A stretch of 11,069 nucleotides of DNA, from the NCBI GenBank assembly GCA_902480035.1, contig CABSRC010000050.1, positions 1 through 11,069 of the forward strand. The letters are read 5' to 3'. The notes under the pieces were generated by a model that saw nothing but the letters and a program-made list of their open reading frames with translations, searched no databases and was not told where the DNA came from. Below, piece by piece: positions 6,797 to 11,069 of this stretch. Origin of the DNA: an uncultured Streptococcus sp. (GTDB lineage: Bacteria; Bacillota; Bacilli; Lactobacillales; Streptococcaceae). Every line of letters begins with the position of its first letter. The stretch's first letter is position 1. The position numbers and the translations under genes were made by a program.

Positions 6797-7314
6797 CTGC
6801 TAAACTCCTTTGTCAATTCAGGATACAATACATGGTCTCTCGTGTAGTACTCTACCTTGTAATTAGAATCATCTATCTCAATTTTAGCATAGAGACACTC
6901 TCGAATCAGACCGCGTGGCTGACTGATCGATCCAGGATTCACAAAGAGGGTTCTTCCTTCCTTCCAAGCATCTGGGATATGAAGGTGGCCGTAAAGACAG
7001 ATATCTGCTTCTTCCTCTTGGGCCCACAGATCCAATTTTTGAAAACTAAAATTGATCTGGAAGAGATGCCCATGGGTCTGGATGATTCGTGTTGGCCCTA
7101 GTTGGGTCACCAAGCGTTCCGGATAGCCATCATAAAAATCCATGTTTCCTTGGACAACGTGAATCCCTTCCCAGACAGGATCATCACTTTTTAGTTCAGA
7201 ATCCCCATTGTGAAAGATTCCATCGACCTTGCCTAGATATTTTTCTTTAATTGCTTCAACAACGGAGCGGTCTCCATGCGAGTCACTCATCACGATGATT
7301 GTTTGCTTTGCCAT
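6793..7314 (-). CDS. YfcE/MJ0936-type metallophosphoesterase
   Basis: Predicted metal-dependent phosphodiesterase of the calcineurin-like fold, 173 residues. All metal-ligand motifs are present in order: SDSHGD (10-15; D11, H13), HNGDSE (35-40; D38), QGNMD (55-59; N57), THGH (80-83; H81, H83) and YGHLH (108-112; H110, H112). NPGSISQPRG follows, typical of the YfcE subgroup. The physiological substrate is unknown in this family. GGAGG lies 10 nt before the start ATG. The gene overlaps the end of rdgB by 25 nt, and its stop overlaps the CBS-protein start (ATGA). It may hydrolyse a nucleotide or phosphodiester metabolite, but nothing here fixes it. Confidence 0.9.
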   Translation of the reverse strand: MAKQTIIVMSDSHGDRSVVEAIKEKYLGKVDGIFHNGDSELKSDDPVWEGIHVVQGNMDFYDGYPERLVTQLGPTRIIQTHGHLFQINFSFQKLDLWAQEEEADICLYGHLHIPDAWKEGRTLFVNPGSISQPRGLIRECLYAKIEIDDSNYKVEYYTRDHVLYPELTKEFSR

Positions 7315-8267
7315 GATGGAAATACCTCCAATAACTTTTTAACAGCTAAAGCACGATGCGATTGTGTATTTTTTTCTTCAAGTGTTAATTCAGCGGCAGC
7401 ACGGCCCGTTTCCCCAACTAAGAAGAGCGGATCATAGCCAAACCCGTTTTCACCCTTAGGTTCAAAATTAATATACCCTGGCCAATCAGCCTCAACGACT
7501 AAGCTTTCCTTGCCCGGTCTTGCAACCACCAAGGTTGTATGGAACTGGGCTGAACGGTCTTTCAAATCAAAAACCATGGCCAATTCGTGCAACAATTTCG
7601 CATTGTTTTCCGCATCTGTCGCACCTACTCCAGCAAAGCGAGCTGACCAAACCCCTGGTAAGCCTCCTAAGATATCTACCTTCAAACCTGAATCATCCGC
7701 TAAGACTGTTTTCCCAGTTAGCTCTGCGATGGTTTCAGCTTTTAGGCGGGCATTCTCCTCAAAAGTCATCCCTGTTTCTTCGACTTCTGGAAGCTCTGGA
7801 TACTGATTGAGGTTTTCCACTTCAAAGCCTAGCTTTTCAAACATGTTACGGAATTCTTTGGTTTTTCCCTCATTTCGAGTCGCAATAAGAATTGTATCTT
7901 TGACCTTATCTTGACCCAAAAAGGCTTCCAAATCCACCCCATCACTTGGCAAATGTAAATAGAGCAATTTCCCTTTTTCAACCAAGAGCAAGGCTCCTTG
8001 ACGCTGTACGATCTCAAAAGCTCTTCCCTTGACTTCATTCAAGATTTCAGTCAAAAAGGTTAGGAAACGAAAGGCTGAACCATAGCGCATCACCGATAGA
8101 TTAAGAGGAAATCCTTCAGGATCCTTGGCAAAGAGAAGTTCCAGCTGGTCTAAAAGAGTGGAAGCTTCCGCAGGAACTTGACTAAATTGATTGTAGTCTG
8201 CATCTTCTCCCCATTGGGCAATATACCAATCTTGGGAATCTTTGTATTCAAATAGTTTGTCACTCAT
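7290..8267 (-). CDS. rdgB: Non-canonical purine NTP pyrophosphatase (RdgB/Ham1) with N-terminal extension
   Basis: Hydrolyses dITP, ITP and XTP to monophosphates, preventing incorporation of deaminated purines. In the 325-residue protein the Ham1 domain spans about 125-318. It contains the substrate loop ATRNEGK (129-135), LADDSGL (189-195) with the catalytic/metal aspartates, GVWSARFAG, GFGYDP (275-280) and SHRALA (303-308). Residues 1-124 form an extra domain not found in the roughly 200-residue E. coli enzyme. It holds PLNLSVMRYGSAFRFLTFL and has no recognised function. I chose ATG 8267, which overlaps the murI stop by 4 nt, with GGAG 11 nt upstream. An in-frame ATG at 8306 would extend the protein 13 residues into murI coding sequence with a cysteine-rich start and is less likely. 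Confidence 0.93.
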   Translation of the reverse strand: MSDKLFEYKDSQDWYIAQWGEDADYNQFSQVPAEASTLLDQLELLFAKDPEGFPLNLSVMRYGSAFRFLTFLTEILNEVKGRAFEIVQRQGALLLVEKGKLLYLHLPSDGVDLEAFLGQDKVKDTILIATRNEGKTKEFRNMFEKLGFEVENLNQYPELPEVEETGMTFEENARLKAETIAELTGKTVLADDSGLKVDILGGLPGVWSARFAGVGATDAENNAKLLHELAMVFDLKDRSAQFHTTLVVARPGKESLVVEADWPGYINFEPKGENGFGYDPLFLVGETGRAAAELTLEEKNTQSHRALAVKKLLEVFPSWQSKQSS

Positions 8268-9058
8268 AAATTTACATGCTCCACATTCACTGAACGTTCT
8301 AGCCATTTTTCGGCAATCGCTGCAAAGCTATTGGCATTTGCAGTGGTATAAAAGCGGTGGGTCTGCTCTAAGAGTTCGCGGCTCTTATTGAGCTCAAAAT
8401 AGTTTAATAAGACGGAAATATCCCGAACACACTCCGCTCCACTATCAATCAATTTGACATCCGGTCCCATCACATTTTGAATAATCGGTTTTAACAGGGG
8501 ATAATGGGTACATCCCAAGACTAAGGTATCAACCTTTCCAACTAGTGGTTTTAGGGTTTCGTAAACCACCTTTTTGGTCACACTGGATGCCAACTCGTTG
8601 GATTCCACTAAAGGAACAAACTTGGGACAAGCTAAACTGGTGACTTTCATATCTGGTGCCAGACTTTGAATCTTCTCTTTATAAATTCCAGAAGAAACCG
8701 TCATCGGTGTCCCAATGACCCCAATTTTTTGATGGGTCGTTGATTTAATGGCTGCAGAAGCTCCGGGCAAGATCACTCCCAAAACAGGAATATCAAGTTT
8801 TTCCTTGACTTCTTCCCAAACCACTGCAGTCGCTGTATTACAAGCTAAAACAATCATCTTGACATTTTTGGTCAGAAGGAAGTTCACCATCTGCCAAGTA
8901 TACTCGCGAATTTGGTCTGCTGGTCTAGGACCATAAGGTGCACGCGCTGAATCTCCAATATAGACGACATCTTCGTGAGGAAGCTGACGGAGCAATTCGC
9001 GGACAACAGTCAAGCCCCCTACTCCAGAATCTAAAAAACCAATCGGTCGGTTATCCAT
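8264..9058 (-). CDS. murI: Glutamate racemase
   Basis: Converts L-glutamate to D-glutamate for the peptidoglycan stem peptide. The 264 residues contain the paired active-site motifs: FLDSGVGGLT with D10, IGDSARAPYG (34-43), LACNTAT with C73 and LGCTHYPLL with C183. The two cysteines are the acid/base pair of the cofactor-independent racemase. ATG 9058 is chosen over an in-frame TTG at 9073, because GGAAGGA lies 6 nt before the ATG and homologs start MDNRPIGF. The gene follows yneF after 77 nt and overlaps rdgB by 4 nt. No convincing promoter of its own was seen in the gap, so it probably reads from the yneF promoter. The gap holds alternative pairings that could mask the ribosome binding site. 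Confidence 0.96.
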   Translation of the reverse strand: MDNRPIGFLDSGVGGLTVVRELLRQLPHEDVVYIGDSARAPYGPRPADQIREYTWQMVNFLLTKNVKMIVLACNTATAVVWEEVKEKLDIPVLGVILPGASAAIKSTTHQKIGVIGTPMTVSSGIYKEKIQSLAPDMKVTSLACPKFVPLVESNELASSVTKKVVYETLKPLVGKVDTLVLGCTHYPLLKPIIQNVMGPDVKLIDSGAECVRDISVLLNYFELNKSRELLEQTHRFYTTANANSFAAIAEKWLERSVNVEHVNL

Positions 9059-9065
9059 ATCTCTT

Positions 9066-9097
9066 CCTTCCAAAAGGAGGGACTAAGAAATTCCTCC
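9066..9097 (-). promoter_or_regulatory. Possible translational switch before murI
   Basis: On the minus strand CCTCC (9076-9080) can pair either with the murI ribosome binding site GGAAGG (9066-9071, one bulged A, TTTT loop) or with an upstream GGAGG (9093-9097). The two pairings exclude each other. The first hides the ribosome binding site and the second frees it. The helices are only five base pairs, so this may be chance in a purine-rich region. Confidence 0.25.
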
Positions 9098-9135
9098 AAG
9101 CCCCTCTCATTTATTATCGTGAGATTGCCCCACTC

Positions 9136-9381
9136 TTATTTTTTCTTGTTTTTCGCCATTGCTGATTTTTGTTGGTTCACAATTTGGCGATAGACTTGTT
9201 GAACTTTTGCTTCGCTTGGACGTTGGCCACTCGCACCTAAAAGTGTGCGGACTGCTTCAACATTCAAACGGGGATTTGATGCAAATTCTTTTTCAAATTG
9301 ACGACGAAGCAAGAACATTCCTGCAACCATCCCACCAAAGAAAGCCAAAATAATCAACAAAATTCCTAAAAAGAGATTCAT
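9136..9381 (-). CDS. yneF: YneF family (UPF0154) small membrane protein
   Basis: Single-pass membrane protein of 81 residues with unknown function. Residues about 2-24 form a hydrophobic helix (FLGILLIILAFFGGMVAGMF). They are followed by basic residues (LRRQFEKEF), then the family region NPRLNVEAVRTLLGASGQRPSEAKVQQVYRQI and a lysine-rich tail. The charge distribution suggests the C-terminal part is cytoplasmic. The start has GGAG 8 nt upstream. It is the first gene after a strong promoter at 9419-9447 and probably leads the murI operon. The length and the NP-x-x-x / PSE-x-x-x-x-Q motifs match UPF0154. Confidence 0.9.
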   Translation of the reverse strand: MNLFLGILLIILAFFGGMVAGMFLLRRQFEKEFASNPRLNVEAVRTLLGASGQRPSEAKVQQVYRQIVNQQKSAMAKNKKK

Positions 9382-9418
9382 ACAATTTTCTCCGATCCAT
9401 TATTTTTACATAACTATC

Positions 9419-9447
9419 ATTATATCAGACAATCGCTTATTTTTCAA
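9419..9447 (-). promoter_or_regulatory. Promoter of yneF and probably the murI-yidD operon
   Basis: On the minus strand TTGAAA (9442-9447), a 17-nt spacer and TATAAT (9419-9424), preceded by TG at the extended -10 position. This is close to consensus. The -35 box lies inside the last codons of lysA. I see no terminator between lysA and yneF, so lysA transcripts may also read through. Confidence 0.8.
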
Positions 9448-10687
9448 TGTCAAAGCCGTAGAGTGTCGCAAGATAATCTTCTGGTTTTTCTGCTCGACGA
9501 ATCAAGCGGGCCTGCCCATCTTCTTGAAGCAAAACTTCTGCAGAACGCAATTTGGCATTGTACTGATACCCCATTGAAAATCCATGGGCTCCGGTGTCAT
9601 GGATCACGAGCAAATCTCCAATCTCCGTCACTGGTAGTTCTCGTTGTTTAGCAAATTTATCGTTATTTTCACAGAGACTTCCCACGACATCGACCACTTC
9701 AGTCGGTCCATCTGGACGATCCATATTGGTAATATGGTGATATGCACCGTACATAGCCGGTCTAAGAAGGTTCACAGCTGAAGCATCGACACCCACATAG
9801 GTCCTGTAGGTTTTCTTTTTATGCGTCACTCTGGTTACCAAAAGACCGTGTGAAGCTAGCATAAAGCGGCCAAGTTCGGTATAGATTTTTACATGACCAA
9901 GCCCTGTCGGTTTGAGAATCGCATCAAAGACTCGGTGCACGCCTTCCCCAATAATGGCAATATCATTTGGTTCTTGCTCTGGCTTGTAATTGACCCCAAC
10001 TCCACCAGAGAGGTTGATGAAGCCCAAATGGACACCTGTTTTCTCGACGACTTCCACTGCCAATTCAAAAAGTTGACGCGCTAGCTCTGGATAGTAATCG
10101 TTGGATACTGTATTAGAAGCTAACAAGGCGTGAATGCCAAACTCTTCCACACCCAGTTCTTTCAACTCGATAAAGGCTTGGATCAATTGCTCCTTGGTCA
10201 TTCCAAACTTGGCTTCTTCCGGATTGTCCATAATATCAGTTCCCAGTTCAAAGACTCCACCAGGATTATAGCGACATGAAATGACCTTGGGAATGCTGGT
10301 CACAGACTTCAAGAAAGCAATGTCTTCATAGGCATCCAGATTGATAGTTGCCCCTAATTCACGAGCATAGATGAACTCTTCCGCTGGCGTGTTGTTAGAA
10401 GAAAACATGATCTCTTTTCCACTAAAGCCAAGTTTATCTGCCATTAACAATTCGACGTAGCTGGCAGTGTCAACTCCACAGCCCTCTTCTTGCAAAATTT
10501 TTAGGATCGATGGGTTAGGAGTCGCCTTGATGGCAAAGTATTCCTTAAATCCTTCATTCCAAGCAAAAGCTTGATGGAGAGCACGAGCCGTTTCACGAAT
10601 TCCTGCTTCATCATAGAGATGGAAAGGGGTCGGAAATTCTTGGGTCAGGCTTTCTAATTGTTCACGGGTTACAAAGGGTGTTTTCAT
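9437..10687 (-). CDS. lysA: Diaminopimelate decarboxylase
   Basis: PLP-dependent fold-type III enzyme converting meso-diaminopimelate to L-lysine and CO2, the last step of lysine synthesis. The 416 residues contain YFAIKATPNP with K54 as the likely PLP lysine, HALLASNT with H186 at the cofactor, NLSGGVGVNY (225-234) as the phosphate-binding loop, ELGR (271-274), and GSLCENNDKF (336-345), whose C339 acts in the partner subunit active site. Y375 in MGYQYN is another cofactor contact. ELGR replaces the more usual EPGR. Streptococci put lysine itself into peptidoglycan, so the enzyme supplies both protein and wall. The ribosome binding site is weak (GAG in ATGAGCGCTT). It has its own promoter at 10719-10727. 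A related decarboxylase specificity is possible but less likely. Confidence 0.92.
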   Translation of the reverse strand: MKTPFVTREQLESLTQEFPTPFHLYDEAGIRETARALHQAFAWNEGFKEYFAIKATPNPSILKILQEEGCGVDTASYVELLMADKLGFSGKEIMFSSNNTPAEEFIYARELGATINLDAYEDIAFLKSVTSIPKVISCRYNPGGVFELGTDIMDNPEEAKFGMTKEQLIQAFIELKELGVEEFGIHALLASNTVSNDYYPELARQLFELAVEVVEKTGVHLGFINLSGGVGVNYKPEQEPNDIAIIGEGVHRVFDAILKPTGLGHVKIYTELGRFMLASHGLLVTRVTHKKKTYRTYVGVDASAVNLLRPAMYGAYHHITNMDRPDGPTEVVDVVGSLCENNDKFAKQRELPVTEIGDLLVIHDTGAHGFSMGYQYNAKLRSAEVLLQEDGQARLIRRAEKPEDYLATLYGFDIEK

Positions 10688-10718
10688 AAGCGCTCATTTC
10701 TATTCTTTAGTCACTATT

Positions 10719-10727
10719 AGTATAGCA
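10719..10727 (-). promoter_or_regulatory. lysA: Extended -10 promoter of lysA
   Basis: On the minus strand TGCTATACT gives a -10 box TATACT (10719-10724) with the TG extension. No good -35 box is present 17 nt upstream, where the T-run of the previous terminator lies. The leader would be only about 25 nt, leaving no room for a lysine riboswitch, and none is seen. Confidence 0.65.
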
Positions 10728-10740
10728 CAAGTCGAAAGAC

Positions 10741-10768
10741 AAAAAAAGCCGAGGCAACTGCCCCAGCT
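10741..10768 (-). terminator. Rho-independent terminator of the Bax-inhibitor-like gene
   Basis: Read on the minus strand AGCTGGGGC (10760-10768) pairs with GCCTCGGCT (10747-10755, allowing two G-U pairs) around an AGTT loop. It is followed directly by seven T (10741-10747, the last shared with the stem). It lies 14 nt after the stop at 10783 and separates that gene from lysA. Confidence 0.85.
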
Positions 10769-10782
10769 CAATCTCTCTTTGA

Positions 10783-11069
10783 TTAGTCGTTTCTTCCGAA
10801 GATACGAAGAAGGCTGATAAAGAGGTTGATAAAGTCAAGATAAAGTTCCAAAGCCATCGCTACTGCCCAACCTGTAGCAGGTTGACCATTTGTTTGATCA
10901 TAGACATAGCGAATCTTTTGGTTATCCCAAGCTGTCAATCCTGCAAAGAGGAAGACAGAGATAATACTCAAGATATAGTCCATTCCAGAACTTCTCAAGA
11001 ACATGTTCACAACAGAAGCAATGATCACACCGATCAAGACTCCCATCAAGGCACGTCCCATTCCAGACA
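10783..11069 (-). CDS. Bax inhibitor-1/YccA family membrane protein, 3' part
   Basis: The open frame continues past the right edge. In-frame codons for S-G precede the methionine at 11061, so that ATG is internal and the 5' part is missing. About 95 residues are visible, against roughly 230 for the family. They contain three hydrophobic segments (LMGVLIGVIIASVVNMFL; MDYILSIISVFLFAGLTAW; the C-terminal WAVAMALELYLDFINLFISL) and the signature AWDNQKI followed by YLDFINLFISLLRIFG, typical of BI-1/YccA proteins. Members are multi-pass membrane proteins, some with calcium-leak activity. The physiological role in streptococci is not established from sequence. A terminator follows at 10741-10768. 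Confidence 0.9.
   Translation of the reverse strand, partial: SGMGRALMGVLIGVIIASVVNMFLRSSGMDYILSIISVFLFAGLTAWDNQKIRYVYDQTNGQPATGWAVAMALELYLDFINLFISLLRIFGRND

Noticed and set aside
8268..8306. Longer rdgB start at ATG 8306 (13 extra residues)
   Set aside because: It lies within murI coding sequence, adds a cysteine-rich segment unlike the rest, and the ATG at 8267 gives the 4-nt stop/start overlap seen elsewhere in the operon.
9059..9073. TTG start of murI at 9073
   Set aside because: The extra codons contain the ribosome binding site of the ATG at 9058, and known racemases begin MDNRPIGF.
10688..10782. Lysine riboswitch or T-box before lysA
   Set aside because: The predicted leader is only about 25 nt and no riboswitch motif is visible. 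The hairpin there belongs to the upstream gene's terminator.

Overview
The window looks like chromosomal DNA of a low-to-moderate GC Firmicute, most likely a Streptococcus of the Mitis/Sanguinis type. I infer this from the protein sequences: a catalytically degenerate XerD-like protein in front of scpA/scpB, an RdgB (Ham1) enzyme with an extra N-terminal domain of about 120 residues, and a glutamate racemase starting MDNRPIGFLDSGVGGLTVV. It also rests on the cluster racemase / RdgB / phosphoesterase / CBS protein / XerD-like / ScpA / ScpB / RluB, which I recall from pneumococcus-like genomes. The species cannot be fixed from sequence alone.

Layout. Positions 1-17 hold only the first codons of a minus-strand gene. 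Its strong promoter (144-171) and a roughly 120-nt leader carrying a terminator-like hairpin fill the divergent intergenic region. On the plus strand, trkA (351-1706) and trkH (1712-3151) form a two-gene potassium-uptake operon, with an 8-bp perfect inverted repeat just before the trkA ribosome binding site. A convergent gap (3152-3374) is almost filled by a 181-bp structured repeat with imperfect terminal inverted repeats. Its left hairpin has T-runs on both sides and can terminate transcription from both directions.

All remaining genes are on the minus strand. Read in their own direction they are: the 3' end of a Bax-inhibitor-1-like membrane protein (10783-11069) with its terminator; lysA with its own extended -10 promoter; yneF with a near-consensus promoter lying across the lysA 3' end; then murI, rdgB, a YfcE-like phosphoesterase, a CBS-domain protein (cbpB-like), xerD-like, scpA, scpB, rluB and yidD. 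From murI to yidD every one of the eight gene junctions overlaps, so this block is probably one translationally coupled operon.

How the genes fit together. LysA makes L-lysine and MurI makes D-glutamate, both needed for Lys-type peptidoglycan. RdgB clears abnormal purine nucleotides. ScpA and ScpB are the non-SMC condensin subunits for chromosome segregation. RluB modifies 23S rRNA and YidD assists membrane protein insertion. TrkA/TrkH take up potassium. The RCK_C domains of TrkA-type proteins and CBS proteins of the CbpB/DarB type are both known classes of cyclic-di-AMP receptors, so the window may hold two outputs of the same second messenger (inference). I see no phage, insertion sequence, CRISPR array, tRNA or rRNA, and nothing I would call a wholly new system. 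The most unusual items are the structured repeat, the leader hairpin of the edge gene, the trkA inverted repeat and the degenerate XerD.
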